Positions 1 to 8,941 of a stretch of 46,295 nucleotides of DNA are shown one piece after another. Source of the DNA: JAEUNX01 sp034004685 (GTDB lineage: Bacteria > Pseudomonadota > Gammaproteobacteria > Burkholderiales > Rhodocyclaceae); NCBI GenBank assembly GCA_034004685.1, contig JAVEWG010000030.1, positions 1 through 46,295 of the forward strand, read 5' to 3'. Numbering within the stretch: position 1 is the stretch's first letter; each line of letters starts with the position of its first letter. The translations under genes were made by a program, and so were the position numbers. The notes beneath the pieces are model-generated. The model saw nothing but the letters and a program-made list of their open reading frames with translations, had not been told where the DNA came from and did not search any database.

Positions 1-1226
1 GCCTCATCCCGCACCTGGCGCAGATTGAGGCTTTCAAGATTCTCTTCCGGTGCTTCCAGACCCAGATCCTCCGCCGCCAGGCGACTACCCTCGGCCATGA
101 TGACCGCCCGCTTCATGGCGTTTTCCAGTTCCCGCACGTTCCCCGGCCAGGGATGGGCTTCGATGGCGGCCAGGGCATCGTCACTCAGGACCAGATGCCC
201 CCGGCCATTCTCTGCCGCAAAACGCTGACAGAAGGCCCTCGCCAGCAATACCGCATCCCCCACCCGATTGCGCAGGGGCGGAATATCCACCACGATCTCG
301 GCCAGGCGGTAAAAGAGATCCTCCCGAAACGCCCCGTCCCGGATCAGCGCCTTCAAATCCCGATGGGTGGCGCAAACGATCCGCACATCCACCGGAATTT
401 CGTCCCGCCCGCCGATCCGCTCGATCACCCGCTCTTGCAGGAAGCGCAGCAACTTGGCCTGGAGGGGCATGGGCAGATCGCCGATCTCGTCCAGGAACAG
501 CGTGCCCTTGTGGGCCGTCTCGATCTTGCCGAGGGTCTGCTTGGCTGCCCCGGTGAAAGCACCCTTCTCGTAGCCGAAGAGTTCGCTTTCCAGCAGGGCA
601 TCGGGGATGGCCGCGCAGTTGATGGCGACGAAGCGGCCGCCAGCGCGGGGCGACAACTGATGCAGCCCCCGGGCGAGCACTTCCTTGCCGGTCCCGCTCT
701 CTCCCATGAGGGCCACGGTGGCATTGGCGCTGGCCAGCTTTTCAATGGTGCGGCAGACCTTGAGCATGCCCGGGTCCCGGCTCAACACCCCCTGCAGGCC
801 GCCGCCGCTGACCGACTGCAGGCGGGCGTTTTCCATTTGCAGATCATAGAGCCGGAAGGCCCGATCGATGGTCAAGGCCAGGAGTTCAGGCTCGAAAGGT
901 TTGGCGAAAAAATCGTAGGCCCCCATGGCCACGGCCCGCAGGGCATTTTCCCGGTCATGCTGGCCGGTGAGCACGATCACCTTGGCGTCCGGGGTGAGGG
1001 CCAGCATTTCGCCCAGAAGCCGGAAGCCCTCGCCGGTGCCGTCCGGTTCCGGCGGCAATCCCAGGTCCATGGTTACCACTGCGGGTTCGAAGCGCCGCAA
1101 CTGGGCGATGGCGCCTTCCCGATCCTGGGCCACGACCGTTTCATAGCCGTCGAAAGCCCAGCGCATCTGCTTTTGCAGGGTGACGTCGTCTTCCACGATC
1201 AGCAGGGTCCGCCGCTGTTCCGCCAT
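1..1226 (-). CDS. prsR: PEP-CTERM system sigma-54-dependent response regulator PrsR (partial, C-terminus off the window)
   Basis: The reading frame starts with ATG at 1226 and stays open to the left edge, giving about 408 residues and lacking only the C-terminal Fis-type DNA-binding part. The N-terminal receiver domain (about 1-125) has the acidic pair D13/D14 and phosphoacceptor D54 in the motif TMDLGLPP. The following AAA+ domain shows Walker A GESGTGKE, the sigma-54 contact motif GAFTGA, Walker B LFLDEIGDLP and the WPGNVRELEN box. PrsR proteins activate sigma-54 promoters of exosortase/PEP-CTERM and polysaccharide genes. The gene begins 14 bp after the prsK stop codon, so the two form a two-component operon. 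Family assignment rests on domain order and on prsK next to it; a general NtrC-type regulator is the alternative. Confidence 0.88.
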   Translation of the reverse strand, partial: MAEQRRTLLIVEDDVTLQKQMRWAFDGYETVVAQDREGAIAQLRRFEPAVVTMDLGLPPEPDGTGEGFRLLGEMLALTPDAKVIVLTGQHDRENALRAVAMGAYDFFAKPFEPELLALTIDRAFRLYDLQMENARLQSVSGGGLQGVLSRDPGMLKVCRTIEKLASANATVALMGESGTGKEVLARGLHQLSPRAGGRFVAINCAAIPDALLESELFGYEKGAFTGAAKQTLGKIETAHKGTLFLDEIGDLPMPLQAKLLRFLQERVIERIGGRDEIPVDVRIVCATHRDLKALIRDGAFREDLFYRLAEIVVDIPPLRNRVGDAVLLARAFCQRFAAENGRGHLVLSDDALAAIEAHPWPGNVRELENAMKRAVIMAEGSRLAAEDLGLEAPEENLESLNLRQVRDE

Positions 1227-1240
1227 GCTTTTATCCGCCC

Positions 1241-3307
1241 TCATCCCTTGTCACCGACCCTTGCCCGCCCAGCCAGGGGAAACCACAGTTCGACACGCGT
1301 TCCATGGCCGGGAGCGCTATCCACCGTCACCCTACCGCCCAATTCATGAAGATACTGCTGAACTTCGTACATGCCGATGCCCATGCCCTGCCCCTTGGTG
1401 GATTCGAAGGGCTTGAAGAGCCGCTCGGCAATGAATTCCTGGGTCATTCCACACCCGTCGTCCTCCACCTTGAGCAGAACCTGGCCGTCGGAGCTATCCA
1501 AATGGGCTACGACCTTACCACGCCCGGAAGTCGCTTCCAGTGCATTTTGCACGAGATGGCCGACAACCCTCTCCACCTTTTCCGGGTGGGCCACCACCGC
1601 CGGACGGCTACCCAGATCCACCTCCACCCGCTGCCCCAGCGCCCTGCGCCGAGCCTGGATCCGCTCCAGCACGGCCCCCAGATCCACCGTTTGAGGGGGA
1701 TTGATGGAGCGCTTTTCCTGAAGCTGGGTCATCAGCTCACGCATCTTAGCTTCCACGTGGGCAACGGTCTCGAACATGTCTTCCTGAAAAGCCGGATTGT
1801 GCTTGTGGCGCTCGGCGTTCTTGAGCAACAGGGACAACTGGGCCACCAGATTCTTGAGATCATGGACCACAAAAGCAGACATCCGGTTGAAAGCTTCGAA
1901 CTTGCGGGCTTCCAGCAGGGCCTCGGCGGCAATGGTACGGGCCAGATAGCTCGCGGCTTGCCGCTGGGCGGTCTTGAGAAGGTCGAGCACCTCCCAATCC
2001 ACCTCGAATGGCGTCCGGGGAGAAAGGAGCAGCACGAAACCCACCAGGGTTTCGCCGCTGATGAGGGGTACTACCAACCACGCCCCATCCACCGCTGACA
2101 GCCAGCCGGGCAGCTCGGGCTGGACCGGAGCGCCAGGGCGCCCGCGCCCATCCTCCAGGTTCACCACCCACTCCCTGTCGAGCAGGAAGCGGGCGAACAC
2201 CCCGTCGGCCTCTTCCACGCCTTCTAGGGCTGGCATGTTCAAGCGGGCGGACTGGCGAAAAAAACCATCCGACCCGCCCAGCCACAAACCGCCACCGGGG
2301 CTTTCCACGAGGTCGGCCAGGGCCTGCACCACCGACTCGCCGAGGCCCTGGGTACCCTGACTGCCAGCCAGGGCCCGGGTAAACTTCAGCCACTCCACCC
2401 GGTAGTCATAGCGATAGGGAAAAAGGTGCTTGCTCAGCAAGACCTTCATCTTCGCCCGCTGGGAAGCGGAAAAGAGCACCACACTGAGCAGCAGGATCCC
2501 CCCGAACAACAGGGCGATCTGTAGAGCCCGCCCCCACTCGCCACCAAAATAGCGAACGTAGTATCCAGCGCCGGAAATGAGCAGCAGATACAGCCCGGAG
2601 GCCGCCAGGGCCGACGTATGGAACACCAGTTGCCGGGACATGCTCAAACGCGGGGTCCAGTCCGGCGATCGTGCCCCGGACAGGGCGAACAGCGGCAATA
2701 CCAAGGCATGGGCAAGGTGGCGCACTGCCCAGGCGTCCCCGTCCAGCCGTCCGAACAGGAAACCATCGGCAAAATAATATAGATCGAACAAACCCATAGC
2801 GGCCAGGCCAAGGGTGGCAGGCTTGACCGCCCAGCGCCCGGCCGGTGGAAGTGCCCGGAATAGCTGCTCGGTCAGGACTAATAACCAGACCGCCCCCATC
2901 AGGAAGGCGAGAATCGCCAGGCGGGCCGGATCGCCGATCCAGGAGAGCTCGAAGCCGACCAACGATACCGCCGTGAGTTCAAACCCCACCACCGCCACAC
3001 TGGTCCAGAGCAACTGCCGCGGCAACGCACCGCTAATGCTCAACAATAGTCCCAGAAGAAAGGCGAACCACGCCCCCATGCGGGCCACATCCAGGACCAC
3101 TGCAAGTTGGGATAACCAGGACGGGCCTTGGGCCACCACAGCCCAATCGCAGCCCGCCATACCGGCCCCGAAGCCCACCGCCGTAGCGATGAGCAAGCCG
3201 TTGGCCGTGCCACGCCAAACTCTCAATAAATAAAGGGTGAAAAACAAGTGGAGCACCGCGCCCACCGCGTGGCTCCAAAGGGAAAATCGGGCGATTTCAG
3301 AAAGCAT
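1241..3307 (-). CDS. prsK: PEP-CTERM system membrane histidine kinase PrsK
   Basis: This 688-residue protein has a long hydrophobic N-terminus with about ten membrane helices (residues 10-280). A GAF-like cytoplasmic sensor follows (about 310-455). The kinase core has phosphoacceptor H482 in the motif VVHDLKN, then an HATPase domain with the N-box QNALEA and the glycine-rich motifs DDGCGM and GQGMGIGM. This architecture is that of PrsK, partner of PrsR, which controls PEP-CTERM protein and exopolysaccharide expression. It sits directly upstream of prsR with a 14-bp gap. A short inverted-repeat element separates it from the upstream sugar transferase, so the pair may have its own promoter. The ligand is unknown. 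Confidence 0.88.
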   Translation of the reverse strand: MLSEIARFSLWSHAVGAVLHLFFTLYLLRVWRGTANGLLIATAVGFGAGMAGCDWAVVAQGPSWLSQLAVVLDVARMGAWFAFLLGLLLSISGALPRQLLWTSVAVVGFELTAVSLVGFELSWIGDPARLAILAFLMGAVWLLVLTEQLFRALPPAGRWAVKPATLGLAAMGLFDLYYFADGFLFGRLDGDAWAVRHLAHALVLPLFALSGARSPDWTPRLSMSRQLVFHTSALAASGLYLLLISGAGYYVRYFGGEWGRALQIALLFGGILLLSVVLFSASQRAKMKVLLSKHLFPYRYDYRVEWLKFTRALAGSQGTQGLGESVVQALADLVESPGGGLWLGGSDGFFRQSARLNMPALEGVEEADGVFARFLLDREWVVNLEDGRGRPGAPVQPELPGWLSAVDGAWLVVPLISGETLVGFVLLLSPRTPFEVDWEVLDLLKTAQRQAASYLARTIAAEALLEARKFEAFNRMSAFVVHDLKNLVAQLSLLLKNAERHKHNPAFQEDMFETVAHVEAKMRELMTQLQEKRSINPPQTVDLGAVLERIQARRRALGQRVEVDLGSRPAVVAHPEKVERVVGHLVQNALEATSGRGKVVAHLDSSDGQVLLKVEDDGCGMTQEFIAERLFKPFESTKGQGMGIGMYEVQQYLHELGGRVTVDSAPGHGTRVELWFPLAGRARVGDKG

Positions 3308-3386
3308 CAGGGGCGCCGGAATTGGCCTCGGGACGTCAATGCTCAGCCCCTTCGGGGAGACAAGGAAGCGTCCCCAAAAAGGGGGC

Positions 3387-3499
3387 TAGGAGCCGGTCGG
3401 ACTTGAGCGATCGTAGCGAGCCGAATGGGAGGGCGAGGACAAATTCGGCCGCTCTTCCCACCGGTGCAGCAGAGCAGCCTGAAGTCCGACAGGCTCCTA
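3387..3499. repeat. MITE-like inverted-repeat element (113 bp)
   Basis: Two 18-bp arms face each other: TAGGAGCCGGTCGGACTT at 3387-3404 and AAGTCCGACAGGCTCCTA at 3482-3499. They match at 17 of 18 positions as an inverted repeat. The outermost bases on both sides are TA, as expected for a TA target duplication. The 77-bp interior has no meaningful ORF. The element lies just after the stop codon of the sugar transferase (stop at 3504-3506 on the minus strand) and before prsK. It could be a non-autonomous transposon remnant, a REPIN-type repeat or a strong transcription terminator; without genome copies the type cannot be settled. Confidence 0.6.
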
Positions 3500-3503
3500 A
3501 ATC

Positions 3504-4892
3504 TCAGTGGGCACCCTCTCCGGTCAACACGACCCGAACGGTTTCGAACAACACCAGGGTATCCAGGACAAGGGTGTGATTCTTCACATAGTAAAGATCG
3601 TATTGCAGCTTCTCGATGGCGTCATCCACCGAAGAACCATACTGATAGCGGACTTGGGCCCAGCCCGTCACCCCTGGCTTGACGCAGTGGCGAACAGCAT
3701 AAAAGGGAATCTCCCGCGTCAGTTGATCCACGAAATAGGGGCGTTCCGGACGCGGTCCAACCAAACTCATTTCCCCCATCAGCACATTGACGAACTGGGG
3801 CAATTCGTCGATCCGCGTACGCCGAATGAATCGCCCGACCCGCGTCACCCGGTCATCGCCACTGGTGGCCCAGCGGGGTTTGCCATCCTTTTCCGCATCC
3901 GTGCGCATACTGCGGAACTTGATGACCTTGAAGGTCTTGCCCCCCAGCCCAACCCGTTCCTGGCGATAGAACACCGGCGCACCATCCTCCAAGAGGATCA
4001 GGATGGCCGTCACCACCATCACGGGCAAAGCAAGCACAAGAAGGATCAGGGCAACAAAGACATCGAAGAAACGCTTGATGCAGGTGCGCGCCCAATCCTG
4101 CCGAAACCCATCCCCATAGATGAGCCAGCTGGCCTTGAGGGAATCAATTCTCACCTGCCCCCTCACCCTTTCAAAGAAGGTGGAAAGATCGTGGATCTTG
4201 ACGCCGGAGAGCTTGCAGTCCAGGAGCTCCCGCAGGGGCAACACGCCGCCCCGCCGCTCCCGCACCGCCACGATGATTTCATCCACCCGGTGGTCCCGCA
4301 CGATCTGGGTCAGGGGGGCCGTGGAGTGGATGATGCGCCGCCCCTCGATTTTGCTGAACTCATCCCCGTTTGCCGGCAAGAAACCGACGATGGTGAGGCC
4401 CCGCCGCCCCATGTGGATCAAATCCTGTTCCACAGTGGCGGCTTCCTGCCCCGTGCCGATCACCATTACTCGCCGGGCCAGAAGGGGACTCGCCTGCCCT
4501 CGCCCGGACCATCCCCGGACGAACAGCACCCCGGCAATCAGCAGAACGGCTGAAACCTCGACGGCCTGGGTCGTGAATTCGGTCCAGGGCAATACACGAA
4601 AAATGGCGAACGCGACGGGAAGGCTGATCAGGAAGGAAAACAAAACCTTGGCAAGGACTTGTACCGGACGATCCCCCGCTCCGGAACGATACAACCCCAG
4701 GGTTCCATTCAGGAGGATCATGCTCAACGCAAAGAAGAGCCCTGACGGCACCACGATCCGCCAATCGATCGCTTCGGCACCCGACGCGTTGAACAGCACG
4801 GCAAGCAGGACCGCCACCCACAGCACGAAGCTGTCAAGGATGATCTTGAATAGGGTGGGAGACGGAAAAAAATGGCTTATGACCTTGAGCAT
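3504..4892 (-). CDS. PEP-CTERM/XrtA-associated undecaprenyl-phosphate sugar transferase (TIGR03013-like)
   Basis: I chose the ATG at 4892, which gives 462 residues; the frame is open further upstream (to 5030), but that part has no hydrophobic or conserved segment. Residues about 15-130 hold four or five membrane helices and about 135-260 a nucleotide-binding-like fold. After a further membrane helix near 275-300 comes the bacterial sugar transferase domain, with the motifs YRQERVG, FKVIKFRSMR, RRTRIDELPQ and LVGPRPERP. Such enzymes move a sugar phosphate from a UDP-sugar to undecaprenyl phosphate and so start exopolysaccharide repeat units. The protein resembles the exosortase-linked subgroup, and prsK/prsR next to it support that. 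The exact sugar cannot be read from sequence. Confidence 0.8.
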   Translation of the reverse strand: MLKVISHFFPSPTLFKIILDSFVLWVAVLLAVLFNASGAEAIDWRIVVPSGLFFALSMILLNGTLGLYRSGAGDRPVQVLAKVLFSFLISLPVAFAIFRVLPWTEFTTQAVEVSAVLLIAGVLFVRGWSGRGQASPLLARRVMVIGTGQEAATVEQDLIHMGRRGLTIVGFLPANGDEFSKIEGRRIIHSTAPLTQIVRDHRVDEIIVAVRERRGGVLPLRELLDCKLSGVKIHDLSTFFERVRGQVRIDSLKASWLIYGDGFRQDWARTCIKRFFDVFVALILLVLALPVMVVTAILILLEDGAPVFYRQERVGLGGKTFKVIKFRSMRTDAEKDGKPRWATSGDDRVTRVGRFIRRTRIDELPQFVNVLMGEMSLVGPRPERPYFVDQLTREIPFYAVRHCVKPGVTGWAQVRYQYGSSVDDAIEKLQYDLYYVKNHTLVLDTLVLFETVRVVLTGEGAH

Positions 4893-4986
4893 CGTGTTCC
4901 CCAACTCGCGCAACATAGCCCAGACATCCAACCCGACACAGGATGGATGAACCCCAGCTATCTGCTTACACGATACCCAATCCACG

Positions 4987-5022
4987 TTTACGAGGGCGTT
5001 AAAACCTTCACGCCCTCGTAAA
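4987..5022 (-). terminator. Hairpin downstream of nirN
   Basis: A perfect 12-bp stem (TTTACGAGGGCG at 4987-4998 with CGCCCTCGTAAA at 5011-5022) encloses a 12-nt loop. It lies 23 bp past the nirN stop codon and before the sugar transferase gene. No long U-run follows, so termination is probable but not certain. Confidence 0.55.
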
Positions 5023-5044
5023 TCCAACAAACGGCTGCTGGCGT

Positions 5045-6607
5045 TTAGTGGCTGGTGCCTTCGGATCTATTTATCTTATTGAAAAGATTGTATTTTCCAA
5101 CCGGCTTGCTGGCGGGGATGCGCTTTACTTCGTTTAAGCTATTGGCATCGATGACGATGATAGCACCATCCTTTTCCCACAGGCTTGCCAAGACATATTT
5201 GCCGTCCCGGGTAAATTCCACATGGGCGAGGGTCTTGCCCGGCTCCGGGCAAATTTCCTTGACCACCTTGAGGGTCTCCTTGTCGATCACCTGCAAGGTA
5301 TCCTTACCGCTGGGAGACATCATGGAATCGACCCAGGCATAGCGGCTCCTTTCATGGCTGCGCATGAAGAAGCCAGGGCCCCGGGTGGGGATCTGCCGGA
5401 CGACGGACCAATCCGCCATATCCACCACGGTCACGGTCCCTTCCTTCAGATTTGGGGTCGCCATGACCGAGCGGCCTTGCCAAGACCAGGTAATTCCCGA
5501 CCCCAGGTGGGGCATGCCCGGAAGGTCTAGGGTGGCAACACTGCGCCGGGCATCCAGATTGACCACCTGCCCCTTGCCGGCCGTCCGGGAAGCGCCCATG
5601 ACTTCGGAGTAATCCTGAGTAAAGAAGAAGTCGTCCAGCACTTCCGTAAGCCGGCTACGCCGTGGATTGAGGTAGCCACTCATGAAAGCCCCTTCCCGAT
5701 AGCGGAAGTCATGGATCATCCCGGTGGGAACGTCCTCGGCCTTGGGGTCGTAACTGATCTCCCAGACCTCGGGCACATCCTTGAGGGCAGCAACGAAACT
5801 GCGCCGGGGCGCAGCATCATAGATGGCCGATACCCGCGAACTCTGCTTGCCGTCCTGATCCATCACCGGCAGAACCTTGAGCAGATTCAGGTCTCCGTCC
5901 AGCAACACGATGGAGTGGGGAAGATAGTTGGCCACCGCCACCACCTTGCCATCCGAGGAAACCGCCAGGTTCCGGCTATTGAGGCCCGCGCGAACCTCCG
6001 CCACCACCTTGAGGTTCCAGATATCGAACTTGGTGACCCAGCCATCCCGGGACGCAAAATAAACGTAGCGGCCGTCCGGCGTGAATTTGGGCCCGCCATG
6101 GAGGGCAAAACGGGACGGGAAGCGATGAATCCGCTCCAGCTTGTCCCCGTCCAGAATGGAAACATGGTGGTCCCCGGCCTCCACCACCACGAACAGATTC
6201 ATCATGTCGGCCACTTGAAACACCGGCTTGTCGGCAAGCCGGGCGGGGTCTTCCGGCTGCACCCGGGACGCTCGAATGTCCCTTTCGTCCCAATGGGGCG
6301 CCGGCACCACCGGGGTCTGGACCCATTTAGCCAACGCCGTGATTTGCTCCTCGTCGAGCACGGCCTTGAAGGCAGGCATCTGGGTCGCCTCCCGACCGGA
6401 AACGATGGTCGCCACCACCTCGCTCTTGGGAATGCGGGCCAGGCTCTCCGGCAATAGGGCTGGCCCCATGGCCCCCAGTCGCCCTTCCCCGTGGCAAGCG
6501 GCGCAATAGGTCCCATACAGTGCGGGGGCGTCAGGCGCTGCGTAGATGCTCCCCGCACCGAGGATGATCGCCAGCAACCCTGGCCACCGGATCAGTCTAG
6601 ATTTCAT
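5045..6607 (-). CDS. nirN: Heme d1 biosynthesis protein NirN (dihydro-heme d1 dehydrogenase)
   Basis: This is a 520-residue periplasmic protein. It has a signal peptide (1-23, cleavage after an AxA-like site), a cytochrome c domain with heme motif CAACH at 35-39, and an eight-bladed cytochrome d1-type propeller from about residue 145 to the end. The architecture is that of NirS, but the protein is shorter and diverged, as expected for NirN. NirN makes the acrylate double bond of heme d1 as the last biosynthetic step. Its start overlaps the nirJ stop by the 4-bp ATGA, so the two are translationally coupled. The nirS gene elsewhere in the window has the full set of catalytic histidines, which makes this one the paralogue. 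Confidence 0.9.
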   Translation of the reverse strand: MKSRLIRWPGLLAIILGAGSIYAAPDAPALYGTYCAACHGEGRLGAMGPALLPESLARIPKSEVVATIVSGREATQMPAFKAVLDEEQITALAKWVQTPVVPAPHWDERDIRASRVQPEDPARLADKPVFQVADMMNLFVVVEAGDHHVSILDGDKLERIHRFPSRFALHGGPKFTPDGRYVYFASRDGWVTKFDIWNLKVVAEVRAGLNSRNLAVSSDGKVVAVANYLPHSIVLLDGDLNLLKVLPVMDQDGKQSSRVSAIYDAAPRRSFVAALKDVPEVWEISYDPKAEDVPTGMIHDFRYREGAFMSGYLNPRRSRLTEVLDDFFFTQDYSEVMGASRTAGKGQVVNLDARRSVATLDLPGMPHLGSGITWSWQGRSVMATPNLKEGTVTVVDMADWSVVRQIPTRGPGFFMRSHERSRYAWVDSMMSPSGKDTLQVIDKETLKVVKEICPEPGKTLAHVEFTRDGKYVLASLWEKDGAIIVIDANSLNEVKRIPASKPVGKYNLFNKINRSEGTSH

Positions 6608-7767
6608 AGGGCCACCCGCTGATCCGCCGCCAACCCGATCTCGGCGTCATCCAGATAGCACCCGGGGTCCTCGGCCCAGGGATCGCCCGTGATTTGCTGG
6701 GCCCGTACCCGAGTATTACCGCCGCAGATCGAGAAATGAACACAGGCGGCACAACGGCCCTTCACCGGACGCGGGGACATCCGCAGCCCCGCCAGCAGCG
6801 GATCGGAGGAATCCGCCCAGATGGCGGAAAACGGGCGCTGGCGCACGTTGCCCAAGGTGTAATGCCACCACATGGTGTCGGGATGGACATTCCCGAGGTT
6901 ATCGATATTGGCCACATTCACCCCGCTTGAATTGCCCCCCCACTGCTCAAGCTTGGCGCGCAGATGGGCCACCCGCTCGGGGAAGCGGCGGGCAATCCAT
7001 TGCAGGAAATAAACGCCGTCCGCATCGTTGTTGCCCGTGGTGAATTCCACTCGCCGGCCGGCGGAAATCTGCCTCAGGCAAGTCTCGAACAACAGATCCA
7101 TGGCCCAGCGGGTGAGCTGATGATGGGCATCGTCCTTGCGGTTCTTGTTGCCCCGCCCGGCGTAGTTCAGGTGAGAGAAATAGAACCGGTCGATATCCTC
7201 GTTCTCCACCAGCTCGAGAAGACGGGGCAGATCCTCGGCGTTGTCCTGCACCATGGTGAAGCGCACCCCCACCTTGAGCCCCCGGTCCCGGCACAGGCGG
7301 ATGCCCTCGAGGGACCGCTCATAGGCCCCATCAAGCCGCCGGAAACGGTCATGGGTCGCTCCGATGCCGTCCAGGCTGATTCCCACATAGTTGAAATCCG
7401 CCTTCGCGATCAGATCGATGTTTCCGGCGTTGATCAGGGTGCCGTTGGATGACAGGCCCAGACTCAGGCCCAGTGCCTTGCCCCGGGCAGCTATTTCGAA
7501 AAGATCCGGCCGTAGCAGGGGCTCGCCGCCCGACAGGATCACGAAGGGCACCCGAAATCCCTTGAGATCCTCCAGGACAGTCATGGCCTCGGCGGTCGTC
7601 AACTCCCCCTTGAAATCCGTATCGGCGGAAATGGAATAGCAGTGCTTGCAGGTAAGGTTGCAGCGCCGGATGAGATTCCAGATCACCACCGGACCGGGGG
7701 GATTGCGGCGCGGCCCCAGGGTAGTGGGCTCAAGCGCTTCCTGGATGTAATCGGAGATTCGGAACAT
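6604..7767 (-). CDS. nirJ: Heme d1 biosynthesis radical SAM protein NirJ
   Basis: This 387-residue radical SAM enzyme carries the cluster motif CNLTCKHC (C36, C40, C43) and the SGGEPLLRPD segment. A C-terminal SPASM/twitch-like cysteine set is visible at about C339, C342, C348 and C370. NirJ acts in the cytoplasm on 12,18-didecarboxysiroheme and removes two propionate side chains on the way to heme d1. The ATG at 7767 has an AAGGA ribosome site. The gene leads a nirJ-nirN operon and has an FNR-type box upstream. It is separated from the main nir cluster by about 7 kb of queA-tgt-sec genes. Confidence 0.93.
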   Translation of the reverse strand: MFRISDYIQEALEPTTLGPRRNPPGPVVIWNLIRRCNLTCKHCYSISADTDFKGELTTAEAMTVLEDLKGFRVPFVILSGGEPLLRPDLFEIAARGKALGLSLGLSSNGTLINAGNIDLIAKADFNYVGISLDGIGATHDRFRRLDGAYERSLEGIRLCRDRGLKVGVRFTMVQDNAEDLPRLLELVENEDIDRFYFSHLNYAGRGNKNRKDDAHHQLTRWAMDLLFETCLRQISAGRRVEFTTGNNDADGVYFLQWIARRFPERVAHLRAKLEQWGGNSSGVNVANIDNLGNVHPDTMWWHYTLGNVRQRPFSAIWADSSDPLLAGLRMSPRPVKGRCAACVHFSICGGNTRVRAQQITGDPWAEDPGCYLDDAEIGLAADQRVAL

Positions 7768-7795
7768 GGCGATCCTTCAACTGAATTTGGAGCCC

Positions 7796-7837
7796 ATTCT
7801 TCCTGGCCCCCCCCGTGGGTGCGTTGATGGCCGTCAA
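7796..7837 (-). promoter_or_regulatory. FNR/Dnr-type promoter of nirJN
   Basis: The palindrome TTGACGGCCATCAA (minus-strand reading of 7824-7837) matches TTGAT-N4-ATCAA with one mismatch. If it is centred at -41.5, the start site falls at 7789 and the -10 window is exactly 7801-7796, which reads AAGAAT. This is the class II activator geometry. The ATG of nirJ is 57 bp from the near edge of the box. Confidence 0.75.
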
Positions 7838-7910
7838 GCTCCCCGACACGGGCAATATTCAACAAATTTCAGGAAGATGGACAGTTTTCGTAACACCCCT
7901 CCCGAAAACA

Positions 7911-7936
7911 CAAAAGGGGCCTCCCGGGCCCCTTTT
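7911..7936 (-). terminator. Rho-independent terminator of the queA-secF operon
   Basis: Arms AAAAGGGGCC and GGCCCCTTTT surround a 5-nt loop. On the minus strand the stem is followed by a T-rich stretch (TTTTGTGTTTT). It lies 26 bp after the secF stop and before the nirJ promoter, so nirJN should be transcribed separately from secDF. Confidence 0.75.
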
Positions 7937-7961
7937 TGCAGAAATGCCGAGACTCGGACTT

Positions 7962-8894
7962 TTAGACCACGGCTTCCTGCTTTTCCTTCTTGGGGGCGAT
8001 GAACTGCTCCCGGGAAACCCCCAGCCACATCACGAGGGGACTCGCCACCAGCACTGACGAGTAGATCCCGAAGAGGATCCCGATGGTCAGCGCCAAGGCG
8101 AAGTAATAGAGGGTCGCGCCGCCGAACAGCAGCATGGACAGCACCATGATCTGGGTGCTGCCGTGGGTAATGATGGTCCGGGAAATGGTGCTGGTGATGG
8201 CATGGTTGAGCACCTCGGGGGTGGTGAGATTGCGCTTTTTCTTGAATGTCTCCCGCACCCGATCGAAGACCACCACCGATTCATTCACCGAATAGCCCAG
8301 CACCGCCAACACCGCCGCCAGCACCGGCAGGGAAAACTCCCACTGGAAGAAGGCGAAGAACCCCAGGATGATGATTACGTCGTGGAGATTGGCGATGATG
8401 GCGGATACTGCAAAACGCCATTCGAAACGGATGGCCAGATAGACCACGATGCCGAAAATCACCAGCAACAAGGCCATGGCCCCATCGGACGCCAGCTCCT
8501 TGCCCACCTGGGGCCCCACGAACTCCACCCGCCGCAGATCCGCCGCCGGGCCTGGCACTGCCGCCAAGGTGGCCTTGACCTTCTCTGCCAGTTGGGTGCT
8601 GTCGGTCCCCTCCCGGTTGGGCAGACGGATCAGCACGTCCCGGGCGCTGCCGAAGTTCTGCACCTGGGCATCCGGGTAACCCTCCTGGGTCAGGGCATCC
8701 CGCAGCTTATCCAAGGGCGCGGAGTCGGCGTAATTGACTTCCACCAGGGTGCCGCCGGTGAATTCCACCGACAAATGGAGGCCCCGGGTGGTCAGGAAGA
8801 ACACCGCCAACAGGAAGGTGACCAACGAAATCACGTTGAACACCAGGGCGTGGCGCATGAACGGGATGTCTTTCTTGATTCGGAAGAATTCCAT
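7962..8894 (-). CDS. secF: Protein translocase subunit SecF
   Basis: I take the start as ATG 8894 (protein begins MEFFRIKKDIPFM), giving 310 residues, the normal SecF length; the longer open frame upstream overlaps the secD end and is not conserved-looking. The first helix (about 18-38) is followed by a periplasmic P1 domain with VEFTGG. Five further helices carry the typical VNESVVVFDRVRE segment. SecF with SecD and YajC uses the proton gradient to help preproteins leave the SecYEG channel. It starts 47 bp after secD in the same operon. Confidence 0.95.
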   Translation of the reverse strand: MEFFRIKKDIPFMRHALVFNVISLVTFLLAVFFLTTRGLHLSVEFTGGTLVEVNYADSAPLDKLRDALTQEGYPDAQVQNFGSARDVLIRLPNREGTDSTQLAEKVKATLAAVPGPAADLRRVEFVGPQVGKELASDGAMALLLVIFGIVVYLAIRFEWRFAVSAIIANLHDVIIILGFFAFFQWEFSLPVLAAVLAVLGYSVNESVVVFDRVRETFKKKRNLTTPEVLNHAITSTISRTIITHGSTQIMVLSMLLFGGATLYYFALALTIGILFGIYSSVLVASPLVMWLGVSREQFIAPKKEKQEAVV

Positions 8895-8941
8895 GTTCCA
8901 GACCTTGCTTGGGCTGGCGCCCATGGGGCGCCAGCAATTGA

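Noticed and set aside
153..1349. 398-codon plus-strand frame opposite prsR
   Set aside because: Antisense to the clear response-regulator frame, which has the complete receiver and AAA+ motifs.
5045..6607. A second nirS gene
   Set aside because: The protein is shorter, less similar to NirS and coupled to nirJ, which fits NirN.
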